Positions 35,824 through 44,696 are shown, numbered from the stretch's first letter. The stretch is 64,000 nucleotides of DNA from Rhizobium etli_C (GCF_014198605.1 NZ_JACIHU010000018.1), one strand, 5' to 3'. A program made the numbers and translations. The notes: generated by a model not told the origin, from the sequence alone.

Positions 35824-36471
35824 ATGAACGACATTCAACTCAGACAGAACATTCTCGACGAAATGGAATTCGAGCCCAGCATCGACGCGGCTGATATCGG
35901 CGTCGCGGTCGATAGCGGGATCGTCACACTGACTGGTCACGTGCGCACCTACGCGGAGAAAGAAGCCGCAGAGCGCGTGGTTAGTCGCGTCAAGGGCGTG
36001 CGCGGAATAGCTGCCGATATCGAGGTCCGGATTTTCGGGCCGAAGGAAACAGACGACGACTACATCGCCCGGCGCGCTGTCAAAATGCTCGACTGGAACG
36101 TTTCCGTGCCAAAGGATTCGGTGCAGGTGCGGGTCCTCAAAGGGTGGATCACCTTGCGGGGAGAGGTCGAGTGGCAATATCAAAAGAACGCGGCCTACGA
36201 CGCCGTGCGGGATCTCGCCGGCGTAGTAGGGGTGTCCAACCTAGTGGAGCTGAAGCCGCATATTACGGCGGTGGATGTCAAGAAACGCATCGAGGATGCT
36301 TTCCAGCGCGACGCCGCTCTTGAGGCCGATGCAATCAGAATCGACGTCCAAGGCAGAAAGGTAATCCTCTCCGGCAAGGTGAAGACCTGGTCGGAACGGC
36401 AGGCGGCGGAGCGCGCTGCATGGTCCGCTCCAGGGATCAGCACTCTCGACGACCGACTGACGGTCGGGTGA
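35824..36471 (+). CDS. three-BON-domain protein
   Basis: The ATG at 35824 follows AAGGAGG. The 215-residue product consists of three BON domains with the GxVxLxGxV signature: IGVAVDSGIVTLTGHVRTYA (about 29-48), VQVRVLKGWITLRGEVEWQY (101-120), IRIDVQGRKVILSGKVKTWS (179-198). No signal peptide is present, so it is cytoplasmic, unlike OsmY. BON proteins bind phospholipid or act in osmotic stress. Cytoplasmic three-BON proteins accompany Usp, CBS and HtrA genes in FNR-type regulons of rhizobia. Intact. Confidence 0.85.
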   Translation: MNDIQLRQNILDEMEFEPSIDAADIGVAVDSGIVTLTGHVRTYAEKEAAERVVSRVKGVRGIAADIEVRIFGPKETDDDYIARRAVKMLDWNVSVPKDSVQVRVLKGWITLRGEVEWQYQKNAAYDAVRDLAGVVGVSNLVELKPHITAVDVKKRIEDAFQRDAALEADAIRIDVQGRKVILSGKVKTWSERQAAERAAWSAPGISTLDDRLTVG

Positions 36472-37470
36472 TCGAATATCGGGATTGGCTAGACATTACT
36501 GCTCTGCCCACACTCAGCAGCAAGGGCGCCGCTGAGCGCCCTTCGCATAGAGCCCAATTTCCTTGATCGACTTGCGCGCAGATCTCGTCTTCGGAACGAA
36601 ATTCCGCACCACCCGTTGCAGAGCCTCCGTCGCGAGCACAAGGCGACCATTGATGTTCTTGGAGAGCGACCTTGGGTGGCGACGTAGGCTGGGATCTTCC
36701 GCGAAGAAAGATATGAGTCCCCGCAACGGCAGCGCGATTGAGGTTCGGGTTTGATTTTTCTAAATTGAAATCCTGCTGTCGAGCAGAATCGCTATTAGGC
36801 CTCGCGGCGAGCAGCAGCCTGAGACGGGTCGACATCTCCGATGCAGTGTACGGCTTCTTCAGCCAGCCGGCGCCCGCTTCGATCTCCTTGTCCGCGGCAT
36901 GGGGTTCAGAAAAGCCCGACGTCAGGAGAATTTTCACCCTCGGCCAGCGCTCCCGGACATTCCGGGCCAGTTCGTCGTCGTTCATTCCCGGCATGGCCAC
37001 ATCACTGAACAGGAGCGCTACGTCATGCCCCGCCTCCAGCTCCTTCAACGCGTCGATCCCGTTCGTAGCTTCGATCACGAAGTAGGCAAGCGTCTGCAGG
37101 CGGCTGACCGTCACTCGGCGAACTCTCGCGTCGTCCTCGACCACCAGGATAGTTTCCGTGCCCCGAGGCGGGGCTTCCTCAGCCCGCTGCTCGTTCGGAT
37201 GAGAATCCTTTCCGGCGTCGGCGCGTGGAAGAAAGAGGCGCACCGTCGTCCCTTCGCCAAGTTCGCTGTAGAGCTGCAGGTGCCCTGCGGATTGCTTTGC
37301 GAAACCGTAGACCATGCTCAGCCCAAGCCCCGTTCCCGAGCCCGTCGGTTTCGCGGTGAAGAACGGTCGAAAGCCCTCTCCATCACATCGGACGTCATTC
37401 CGGTGCCGGTGTCGGTCACGGAAATGAGGACGTAGCTGCCGGGGCGGATCGCCGGGTACATCAGGACATA
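36437..37470 (-). pseudogene. hybrid histidine kinase, C-terminal remnant (ATPase end plus receiver)
   Basis: Read from 37470: PGSYVLISVTDTGTGMTSDV (G1 box, DTGTGM) and, after a frameshift near 37365, FRPFFTAKPTGSGTGLGLSM (F and G2 boxes). A receiver domain follows: ILVVEDDARVRRVTVSRLQT, LLFSDVAMPGMNDDE (acceptor Asp), ILLTSGFSEP, WLKKPYTASEM. Sensor domains and the phosphorylated His are missing. After the receiver (about 36780) the frame stays open to 36437 but is not recognisable, so the natural stop has probably been lost. The open frame runs into the end of the BON gene. Confidence 0.7.
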
Positions 37471-38084
37471 GTCGGAGTCGATCTTGCAACAGAGCCCTTG
37501 CAGGCGGGCACCTCAAAGCAGACAGGAGCTGCGATGGAGGACAAGGCTTCGCAGGTTCTATCGAGCACGAAATACAGCACTGCTACCAAGCAGTTGGCAG
37601 GATCCGTGCTCTCACAATCCAACAAAAAGCGCTGATGAACGAACAAGAACTTTCGAACCAGTTTCTGTTGTTTTTCCCGGGCTTCTCGTCAACCAGTCTT
37701 ATTCCGTTTCCTGCCACCTTAACTCATCATCTTCCGGAAAAGCGGCAGTTGGTTGCGAACATCCAGTGCCTCGGTCGGTGGACTCCGCTGAAGCGCCTAT
37801 TTGAAGTCACTCTGGCCCACGCTTCAATGCAGCTAGGAATGGGAAGCGATGAGCAAAGTGCGTAGGAGATCAAAGTTTCCCACTCCTTGTGGCCTGCCGA
37901 GGTCGGCGATCGATGACAGGCGTAATCGAGAGACACTGGCCCCGAGACATCAATGCCGCTTGGGGGAGACGTATCTGACAACGTTGGTTGTAAATCCGCT
38001 TTTGTTTGCCGATGCACATTCAGTGCCATGGCTGGATCGCATGGTTCAGATACACGCAGATAGACATCGCGACCGATCGCGCGC
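37471..38084. other. intergenic debris
   Basis: Several short frames (for example MNEQELSNQFLLFFPGFSST from 37635) have no recognised family. The stretch lies between the kinase remnant and a phosphoketolase scrap and is probably made of deletion junctions. Confidence 0.3.
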
Positions 38085-38222
38085 GTGCCCGGCCTCGCCG
38101 AAAAGGTGCCAGATGTGACGGCAGCCTTGCATGCAAAGCTCGACGAGCACCGGGCGTTCGTACGGGAGCGTGGAGAAGACTTGCCGGAAATCCAGAATTG
38201 GCGCTGGGCACGCTCCTCCTAG
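38085..38222 (+). pseudogene. phosphoketolase C-terminal scrap
   Basis: The frame reads VPGLAEKVPDVTAALHAKLD, EHRAFVRERGEDLPEIQNWR, then WARSS and TAG at 38220-38222. This is the C-terminal end of the Xfp/phosphoketolase family (LPEIRNWRW). The rest of this roughly 790-residue enzyme is absent. Phosphoketolase genes occur next to acetate kinase, Usp and HtrA genes in FixK regulons, so the scrap belongs with the surrounding block. Confidence 0.6.
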
Positions 38223-38442
38223 TGCGACAGAGGACCGGATTGGGTAGCGACTACCACCAGCCATACTGCCGCAGCTACGCCGGCACGCAGGAGAAAGGAT
38301 TCGAGTGCGAGGTGGCAACCTCGCCTTCGACTTGGGGTGTCCCACGGCAATCGCAGCCTTTGCAGCGTCAGCTATCTGTTTCGAGTCCTGTTCGTTCTGC
38401 AAACGATGCGATCTTAATACGTCCTGGAGAATGATCGCCGGG

Positions 38443-39495
38443 TCATGCTGCAGCCGTCAACGAGAGGCAGCTAAGGGTGAAGCCCGGTCCCATCGCCGTC
38501 AGGACAGTTCTCCTGGGTAGTCCTTGCGCAAGAAGCTTCTCGAGTACGAACAGCGCGGTTGGCGAGGACATGTTCCCATAGTCCGAGAGAACCTCACGTT
38601 CCTGGTCGAGGGTTCCCTGGCTTAGTTTAAGCGCCGATTCCAAGGCGGTGATAACCTTTGATCCACCGGGGTGGCACGCAAACCGGTCAACGTCGGCAGG
38701 AGCAAGATCTGATCGGGCGAGTATGGACGTTACGCCCTTCAGCACATGAGTTTCGGCGAACGGTGGTATCGCACGATCGAAGATCACGCCCAGACCCTCC
38801 GGATCGACGCTCCATCCCATGATGTCTAGCGTGTCGGGCCACGTATGCTGGCCTGCAAGTTCGACCTCGGCCAGACCGGTCTCACTAGCACGCACCACGC
38901 AGGCGGCGGCCCCGTCGCCGAAGAGGGCGGTCGCCACGATGTTCGCCTTCGTAAGCTTGTCCATGCGAAATGCCAACGTGCAGGTCTCGACGGCGACCAC
39001 CAGCACGACTGAGCCTGGCCGGGATGCCGCCAGCCGTGACCCGATTGAAAGCCCAGAGACTCCGCCGGCACAGCCGAGGCCAAACACGGGAACCCGTTCG
39101 ACATCGTCCCGGAAGCCCAGTTCTCGGCTTACCCTCGCTTCCAGACTAGGTGTCGCAATACCAGTCGAGGAGACGGTTACGATCGTGTCGACATCGCCTG
39201 CTGCAATGCCCGCCGACACGAGAGCTTTGCTGGCGGCGGCGACGAACATTGCACCCGCGCCCTCGATATGAGCGAGGTTTCGTTCGGGCCATCCCGACGT
39301 CTCGAGATACCACTCGATCGGCCGGACGGCATAGCGGCGCCGAATTCCCGAGGTTTCGAACACCCTTGCCAGCTTTTCGAAATCGTCAAATCGCGATGAG
39401 AACGCGGTGTGCGAGGCTCGCGCCGCGTCACGCTGGTCGATGACATGTGGCGGAACGGCGGTGCCGACGGATACCAGCTTGACGGGTTGCTGCAT
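38443..39495 (-). CDS. type III polyketide synthase (chalcone-synthase family)
   Basis: An intact 350-residue protein starting MQQPVKLVSVGTAVPPHVID. The catalytic Cys is in FGLGCAGGVSG (about residue 145), the His in RFACHPGGSKV (about 270), and the Asn in LSDYGNMSSPT (about 303): the complete Cys-His-Asn triad. The GPG loop near the end (AMGPGFTL) fits the family. Bacterial relatives make alkylresorcinols, alkylpyrones or tetrahydroxynaphthalene; the starter unit cannot be told here. No methyltransferase or hydroxylase partner lies beside it. An FNR/FixK box at 39671 stands 176 bases upstream of its start. It is one of the few undamaged enzymes in this block. Confidence 0.9.
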   Translation of the reverse strand: MQQPVKLVSVGTAVPPHVIDQRDAARASHTAFSSRFDDFEKLARVFETSGIRRRYAVRPIEWYLETSGWPERNLAHIEGAGAMFVAAASKALVSAGIAAGDVDTIVTVSSTGIATPSLEARVSRELGFRDDVERVPVFGLGCAGGVSGLSIGSRLAASRPGSVVLVVAVETCTLAFRMDKLTKANIVATALFGDGAAACVVRASETGLAEVELAGQHTWPDTLDIMGWSVDPEGLGVIFDRAIPPFAETHVLKGVTSILARSDLAPADVDRFACHPGGSKVITALESALKLSQGTLDQEREVLSDYGNMSSPTALFVLEKLLAQGLPRRTVLTAMGPGFTLSCLSLTAAA

Positions 39496-39670
39496 AAGAC
39501 TCCTTGCGACGGCGCGGGAAGAATTTGGTACGCCGCGCGAGGACGAGACCGAACCGTAACGCCTCGATCCTCAATAAGTTGCAATGCGGGCGAGCCTGAC
39601 GCCGCACTTCGTCGGAAGGCTTCAGAGACGACGACGCGTGAAGAATGCCTCCCGCGGCTTCGTGTCTGCC

Positions 39671-39684
39671 TTGATCCACGTCAA
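39671..39684. promoter_or_regulatory. FNR/FixK box
   Basis: TTGATCCACGTCAA fits TTGAY-N4-RTCAA. It is about 53 bases upstream of the CBS-BON start and also upstream of the divergent polyketide synthase gene. Confidence 0.6.
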
Positions 39685-39736
39685 TGCGCTCAACAAGTTG
39701 GCTCCGTAATTGTCCGATCGAAAAGGAGACAGCGCG

Positions 39737-40387
39737 ATGCTTGCTAGAGACATCATGACGACCCCGTGACGACGCTCGACGAGGGACACAACGTCAGGGA
39801 AGCCGTCGAGATCGTCAACGCCAGCAAGATCGGCGCGGTGCCCGTCATCGATGGCGAAGGGCGGCTCACCGGCATCGTCACCGGGGAGACCTGCTGCGCC
39901 GGGTGGCGTCATCCTGGGCGAGACGGGCGGTACCGCATACGCGCGACCGCGAAGATGCACTGGCGGACTATGTGAAGGCCCGAAGCTGGCGCGTCAAGGA
40001 CGTGATGTCGACGCCCGTCGTCAGCGCCGCCCCGAGCGCAACCGCGAGCCAGCTCGCAGAACTCCTGCAGGCCCACGACATCAAACACCGAACGGCAGAC
40101 TCGCCGGCATAATCAGCCGTCACGACTTGATGCGAGCGCTTCTCGATGTTCGACGGCAGTGTACTGCTTCCGGCGACGAGGCCCTAGGGACGGCCGTTCG
40201 TGGCCGCCTGGAAACCGAGTTCGAAATAAGGTTCCCCATCGTCAATGCGACCGTCTCCAACGGGGCAGTCACCCTGAGGGGAGAGGTCGAGACGGAGCTG
40301 GAATGCTCGGCGGCCAGGGTGGCGGCGGAAAGCATCCGCGGCGTCGGCGGCGTGGTAAACAACATCACCCTGGCTACCGCATGGTGA
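39737..40387 (+). pseudogene. CBS-CBS-BON protein with multiple frameshifts
   Basis: The ATG at 39737 (MLARDIMTTP) follows AAGGAG; the frame breaks at once. The next pieces are TTLDEGHNVREAVEIVNASK and GAVPVIDGEGRLTGIVT (CBS 1), WRVKDVMSTPVVSAAPSATA (CBS 2), GRLAGIISRHDLMRALL, then a BON domain (IVNATVSNGAVTLRGEVETE) to 40387. At least three indels are required. The parent family is a cytoplasmic nucleotide-sensing protein of FNR-type regulons. The upstream box at 39671 agrees. Confidence 0.7.
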
Positions 40388-40426
40388 GCTCTCTCAAACT
40401 ATGAAATCGTCCCTGGAGTTTCCGTC

Positions 40427-40570
40427 ATGTTTGTCAGGGTCATCGCAGACGCCGTCGTGTCGAGGCTTCTCCTCGTCATCCTGATCCTCATGGTGGGGAC
40501 GGTCGTGAGCGTCCTACTGGTGAGGCCATCCCACGACTCCCGAACCGGGCGCGTCGAGCGCTCTCTCTGA
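40427..40570 (+). CDS. 47-residue single-helix membrane protein
   Basis: The ATG at 40427 has GGAG nine bases upstream and ends with TGA at 40568-40570. MFVRVIADAVVSRLLLVILI and LMVGTVVSVLLV form one long hydrophobic helix, followed by a short basic and polar tail. Too short for family assignment. The position between a CBS remnant and an ABC remnant gives no clue. Confidence 0.4.
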   Translation: MFVRVIADAVVSRLLLVILILMVGTVVSVLLVRPSHDSRTGRVERSL

Positions 40571-40656
40571 CCCGTGAGTGCGCGATGAACATCTGGCCCT
40601 CCAGGATTTAATTGTCCGGCCGCGTCCCGCAAAAGACCGGAGGCGCGACGGATTCG

Positions 40657-41229
40657 ATGCTCTCCGAACTATTCGGCTTCATCTGGCTGATGGGAAGGCG
40701 TCATCAGGCGTTGGTCGCAGGGCTGTCCCTGGCTCTTTTCGTTATCGGCGCGGCGCCTCTCGAACTCCAGCGCCGGATCGTCAATGAGGCGACCGAGCAA
40801 GCGTCATACCGGTCTCTTCTCTTTCTCGTCTCCCTCTATCTCGCGGTCGCAGTGTTGAAGGGCGCGATAAAATTCACCTCCAACCTCTAAAGAAGCTGGG
40901 TGGGCGAAAAAAGCACGCTTTGGCTCGGGGCGCGCGTTCTGCATCGGGCCGAGACGCCGCCATCGGAATCCACGCTCGAGGGGGTTGAGCTGTCGATCAT
41001 CTTTGCGGAAGCGGAACCGGTGGGCAGTTTCGTTGGGACCAGCATCTCCGAGCCGCTACTCCAGATCGGCATCCTTGTCACCGTGGGCGGTTATCTGATC
41101 TATCTCCAGCCGCTGATGAGGATGGCCGCCCGCAAAGCCGATCACCCGCTACAGCGCAATGAAACGCGCGGGCGCTCGGCTTTACTCCCTACCGTCACCT
41201 ACGCCACGTACTGGGACACGATCCAGTAG
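40657..41229 (+). pseudogene. ABC exporter membrane domain, nonsense and 3' truncation
   Basis: The ATG at 40657 begins MLSELFGFIWLMGRRHQALV. Membrane helices ALVAGLSLALFVIGAAPLEL and SLLFLVSLYLAVAVLKGAIK are typical of the ABC transmembrane domain. An in-frame TAA at 40888-40890 interrupts FTSNL|RSWVGEKSTLWLG, and the frame continues to about 41185 (SISEPLLQIGILVTVGGYLI). The ATPase domain is missing: the gene runs into the oppositely oriented hydroxylase fragment. The cargo is unknown. Confidence 0.65.
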
Positions 41230-41564
41230 AACGGCCACCTTTTCCCGCGTGCAAGTGGCCATATGGGGGTGGCGTAATAACCAGGCATACGCGAGGTCGG
41301 TATGGCAGGTTTGATCTCTCCTTCCAGGTCGCTCGCGTCATAGATCGCGACGACGCCGGGCACCGAGAACGCATCGCCGACATCGATGTTCAGGATTCGG
41401 GCATGTGGCTGGTCGGAGCGTCGCAATGCGATATGCAACATACCGCGGCGCCATGTATCGACATACTGACCAACACCCGTCAGCAGACGTGGATCTTCGG
41501 TGCGCTTGTCCCGCTTGCCGACAAGTTTGGGCCGCAGCTCGACGGAATGGTCCTGCTGGCTCAT
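41199..41564 (-). pseudogene. xanthine-dehydrogenase-family large subunit (CoxL-like), N-terminal fragment
   Basis: The ATG at 41564 (MSQQDHSVELRPKLVGKRDK) overlaps the end of the lactonase gene by four bases. The sequence RTEDPRLLTGVGQYVDTW and ALRRSDQPHARILNIDVGDA is the start of the molybdopterin-binding subunit (R-x-ED-x-LLTG-x-G-x-Y-x-DD). After about 105 residues it meets the ABC remnant, so over 600 residues, including the molybdenum site, are lost. It shows the old operon order: medium, small, lactonase, large. Confidence 0.7.
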
Positions 41565-42322
41565 TCGTAGAACTCCACACCCTTTCGCAACTCTTGCCAT
41601 TGCGCGTCGTCGTGGCCGAAAATGATAGAAGCTCCCCGCTCCCGAAGAGCTTTCAGGCGAGCGAGTGCCTCTGCGGCGAGTTCGATGTTCCAAGTATTTC
41701 TCGGAGCGATACCGGTGTCGACGCTCGCCTGGAGCGGGGCAGCATCTGAAGCGAGTATAAATGAACCATCTTTTTCCAGCTCGACACGGGCGACGGTCAT
41801 TCCGGGGGTATGACCCGGCATGGGCAGCAAGACGATGCGCCCGTCGCCAAAGACGTCATGCTCGGCATTGAAGGTCTGGAAACCCTGGGGCTGGTCCCAT
41901 TCTCCTCGAAGATAGCCTTGATTTTCTGCACCGCTTGCCGTGGCGGCCTGCGCCTCCGCTTCGTGGCAGAGGATCGTTGCGCGCCGAAAGTACGCGTTGC
42001 AGCCGCAATGATCGGGATGCAGATGTGAACAGATCACAACATCTATGTCCTCGGGATCGAGAGCAAGAGTCTTCAACTGATGAACGACCGTCCGCTCTGG
42101 CGAAAAGATCGGGGTCATAACCTTGCTTAACCCACCCCATCGCGCGCCTGGATCGATGGCGGCCTCTGGATTGCATCCGCTATCGAACAGCGCGTTGCCT
42201 TGGGGATGGCGCATCAGGGTGGCGTGAACCGGCAATTCAATCGCTTCTTCCTTCAGCGCCCCAGGGACGTAAATGGACCGGCGCATACGAAGCCGGCCGG
42301 CCTCGAGAAAATGCATCTTCAT
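41561..42322 (-). CDS. metallo-beta-lactamase-fold lactonase (AHL-lactonase-like)
   Basis: A 253-residue intact protein (MKMHFLEAGRLRMRRSIYVP). It has the HxHxDH zinc motif in VICSHLHPDHCGC (about residue 98-105), a further His in MPGHTPGMTV, Asp in LASDAAPL, and GHDD near the end. The size and the motif order match the AttM/BlcC and AiiA group of lactonases acting on N-acyl-homoserine lactones or gamma-butyrolactone. Its start overlaps the small hydroxylase subunit by four bases and its end overlaps the large subunit, so it is translationally embedded in a molybdenum hydroxylase operon. This suggests it opens a lactone made or used by that oxidase. Substrate unproven. Confidence 0.8.
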   Translation of the reverse strand: MKMHFLEAGRLRMRRSIYVPGALKEEAIELPVHATLMRHPQGNALFDSGCNPEAAIDPGARWGGLSKVMTPIFSPERTVVHQLKTLALDPEDIDVVICSHLHPDHCGCNAYFRRATILCHEAEAQAATASGAENQGYLRGEWDQPQGFQTFNAEHDVFGDGRIVLLPMPGHTPGMTVARVELEKDGSFILASDAAPLQASVDTGIAPRNTWNIELAAEALARLKALRERGASIIFGHDDAQWQELRKGVEFYE

Positions 42323-42793
42323 CTTAAAGGTCCTCTCTTGCTAGCCAGTTCGCGGACGGCGTTGACGATGTTTTCATAGCCCGTACAACGACAGATGTTT
42401 CCTGAGAGCGCTTCCCTGATCTTATCATCGGTTTCCAGCGGATGGTGGCGAAGAAGGTCGATGATCGCCAACGATGAAACTGGGCCTACAAATTCGCATT
42501 GCAGGCCATGATGCTGGCGGAACGCTTCTTGGATTCGTCCGAGTATCGACGCTTCCCTGGCCATGGTTTCGATTTCGCTCCCGTCTGCCTGCACTGCAAG
42601 CATCAGACAGGAGCGTGCGCTCCTTCCATCGAGAATGACGGTGCAGGCACCGCAAACGCCATGTTCGCACCCGACATGGGTTCCGGTCAGGCAAAGGATC
42701 CTGGCGCAGGAAGTGGCTCAGCAGCGTTCGTGCTTCGATCGTGCGCGTCATATACGCTTCGTTGACGCTGACGGTGATCGTCTTCTCACTCAT
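42319..42793 (-). pseudogene. 2Fe-2S small subunit (CoxS-like), frameshifted
   Basis: The start at 42793 (MSEKTITVSVNEAYMTRTIE, EARTLLSHFLR) and the end in another frame (VILDGRSARSCLMLAVQADG, IREALSGNICRCTGYENIV) make a family-length protein of about 158 residues. The second cluster normally has C-G-x-C and C-x-C. Here CRCTGY is present but the first pair reads CEFVGPVSS, so one cysteine ligand is missing. The frameshift is near 42700. Overlaps of four bases at both ends with neighbouring genes mark an operon. Confidence 0.7.
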
Positions 42794-43437
42794 CTTGCTT
42801 GAAGCCTTTCGTGGTTCGCGCGGCTCCAGGCGGCGCGAAGGGCCCGTTTGGCAAGGACGCCTGAGAGATGCCTGCGGTAATCTGCAGAGGCATGGATATC
42901 CGTGTTGGGCGTGAGGATTCCAGCCAGGCGATCCGCCACCGTATCGAGAACCGGCTCGGAAACATCCGTCCCCTCGATGATGCCCTCGATCTCTTCAAGC
43001 CGCAGCGGGGTTTCACCAACGCCCATCATGCCAACGCGAACGTCAGACGCCCTGCCATCTACACAATGCAGCGTCGTCGCAAAGCAAGCGAGTGCGAAGT
43101 CCCCGTGGCGTTTTGCAAACTCCTCAAATCCCCATCCGGCATCCGGTCTCATCGCGTCGAGCTCGACGCGAATTACAAACTCGTCCGGTTCCAACGAGTT
43201 GACCAGCGATCCGACAAAAAAATCGGCTGCAGGTATTTCGCGTCTGCCGCGCTGAGAGGAGGCGATGACCGTCCCACCGAGGAACCGTGTCATCATCGGC
43301 ATCTCGGTCGCTGGATCCGCATGCGCGACGCTGCCGCCGAAGGTGCCGCGGTTGCGCACGGTCATATGGGTGACGTGATGCATCGCCTCATGCACGATCG
43401 GCAAGTGTTGGCGGATGATCGGGTCTGTCGCGGTCAT
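42790..43437 (-). pseudogene. FAD-binding medium subunit (CoxM-like), 5'-truncated
   Basis: The frame starts inside the family at ATDPIIRQHLPIVHEAMHHV. It has the FAD segment VRNRGTFGGSVAHADPATEM (canonical T-x-GG-x2-A-x-ADP), and a normal C-terminal domain (GMMGVGETPLRLEEIEGII). The first roughly 80 residues, including the first flavin loop, are replaced by an IS66 tail. Its stop overlaps the small-subunit start. Confidence 0.75.
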
Positions 43438-43512
43438 GTGATGGCGTACCGTCGGCGCCGATTCTCACCCGATCTCCGTGCAGTTCGATCCGATCTCCAT
43501 GAACCGAAGTTA

Positions 43513-43638
43513 CTACGCGCGGCGCCCAAAATCCCGCGGCCCTGCTCGGATGGATACGATCTCTCTGAGCAGTTCGAGGTTCTCGCCGGTCATGGTGGCC
43601 ACGTCTTCGATCGTGCAGATATGCATCGAACGAGCCAT
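43513..43638 (-). CDS. 41-residue ORF linked to an IS66 tail
   Basis: The ATG at 43638 overlaps the stop of the IS66 TnpC remnant (TGATG). The product reads MARSMHICTIEDVATMTGEN, LELLREIVSIRAG and a short basic end. I recall similar small helical ORFs downstream of rhizobial IS66 transposase genes. Its end is probably cut by the junction with the hydroxylase operon. Confidence 0.4.
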   Translation of the reverse strand: MARSMHICTIEDVATMTGENLELLREIVSIRAGPRDFGRRA

Positions 43639-43800
43639 CAGGCGGCCTTTTGCGCAGTGGAGACCGTCGGAAGCATATTCCACGGCAACAGGTCTTCAAG
43701 CCTATCTACCGGTTAATCTTTGATCTGGGTTAGGACGTCCGTGAGGTAGCTCTCGGGGTTGCGGCCATGCAGTTTGTCCGTTCCAATGATGGTCAAGATA
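43638..43800 (-). pseudogene. IS66 TnpC C-terminal remnant
   Basis: Minus-strand reading: LHGRNPESYLTDVLTQIKD, in-frame TAA, PVDRLEDLLPWNMLPTVSTA. This is the C-terminal end of IS66 transposases (N-x-PE-x-YL-x-DVL, then HP-x-RL-x-ELLPWN). Only about 50 codons remain. Orientation is opposite to the IS66 element at 44.7-46.4 kb. Confidence 0.65.
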
Positions 43801-43865
43801 TTAGCGTTGCGCTATCCCGTTCGTAATTTGCATCGTGTAAGTCTTCACTCCTGATGCTCGTTCTC

Positions 43866-43904
43866 GGGCCGCGCCACGCAACGCGCGGCCCGTCTTTCGG
43901 TTTT
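43866..43904 (+). terminator. rho-independent terminator candidate
   Basis: GGGCCGCGC and GCGCGGCCC are perfect nine-base arms with an eight-base loop, followed by a T-rich tail (GTCTTTCGGTTTT). It isolates the rhizavidin gene from upstream plus-strand transcription. Confidence 0.6.
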
Positions 43905-44006
43905 CTCAACCCGGGAAATTGCTACTCGGATTGATTGATTATTACGAGTTTATATGCAACCTTCGGTACGATCGCCGACGGTCGGCGCACATCAGGAGGA
44001 AAAACC

Positions 44007-44474
44007 ATGATCCGTACTAATGCAGTTGCAGCACTTGTGTTTGCTGTAGCAACCTCAGCTCTTGCTTTCGATGCAAGCAACTTCAAGGATTTTTCAAGCA
44101 TCGCATCGGCTTCCAGCAGTTGGCAGAACCAGTCCGGCTCGACGATGATCATTCAAGTCGACTCGTTCGGAAACGTCTCCGGCCAATATGTAAACAGAGC
44201 CCAGGGCACCGGATGCCAGAACTCGCCCTATCCGCTAACAGGAAGGGTAAACGGGACGTTCATCGCATTTTCGGTCGGCTGGAACAATTCGACGGAGAAC
44301 TGCAATTCCGCAACCGGATGGACCGGCTACGCACAGGTCAACGGCAACAACACTGAGATAGTCACGAGCTGGAACCTCGCTTACGAAGGCGGCTCCGGTC
44401 CGGCCATTGAGCAAGGACAAGACACTTTCCAGTACGTGCCGACGACTGAGAACAAAAGCCTCTTGAAGGATTAA
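44007..44474 (+). CDS. rhizavidin, biotin-binding avidin-family protein
   Basis: The ATG at 44007 has a strong AGGAGG site and begins a signal peptide (MIRTNAVAALVFAVATSALA, cleaved before FDASN). The mature protein has the avidin beta-barrel signatures: SWQNQSGSTMIIQV, GNVSGQYVN, YPLTGRVNGTFIAFSVGW, ATGWTGYAQVN, VTSWNLAYEGG. The two Cys (TGCQNSPY and ENCNSA) fit the disulfide of rhizavidin. As I recall, the sequence with the 24-codon upstream extension is identical to the published R. etli rhizavidin precursor. It binds biotin with very high affinity as a dimer. A secreted or periplasmic role against biotin-requiring competitors is inferred, not established. Confidence 0.95.
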   Translation: MIRTNAVAALVFAVATSALAFDASNFKDFSSIASASSSWQNQSGSTMIIQVDSFGNVSGQYVNRAQGTGCQNSPYPLTGRVNGTFIAFSVGWNNSTENCNSATGWTGYAQVNGNNTEIVTSWNLAYEGGSGPAIEQGQDTFQYVPTTENKSLLKD

Positions 44475-44577
44475 TCTCCTCTGCCCTGCCGGCGCTGGCC
44501 CGTCAGAGATTGTGGAGCAAGAATTCATCGAATATGGCCAAAGGCTTAGACGAAGCTGCTTTCCCTGCCGAATAAAA

Positions 44578-44605
44578 GCGCCGCGTGCTCGTCCGCGCGG
44601 CGCAA
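44578..44605 (+). terminator. hairpin downstream of rhizavidin
   Basis: GCGCCGCG and CGCGGCGC arms around a short loop, followed by AAATCCTTATTT. The tail is only partly T-rich, so termination is likely but not certain. Confidence 0.4.
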
Positions 44606-44696
44606 ATCCTTATTTGATGAGTTCAATGCGGCCAAAACGGCAAGCTTTCCGGACAAAAGTAAGCATCCGAGGATGCGCCGCCTTGGGGCAAACGCG

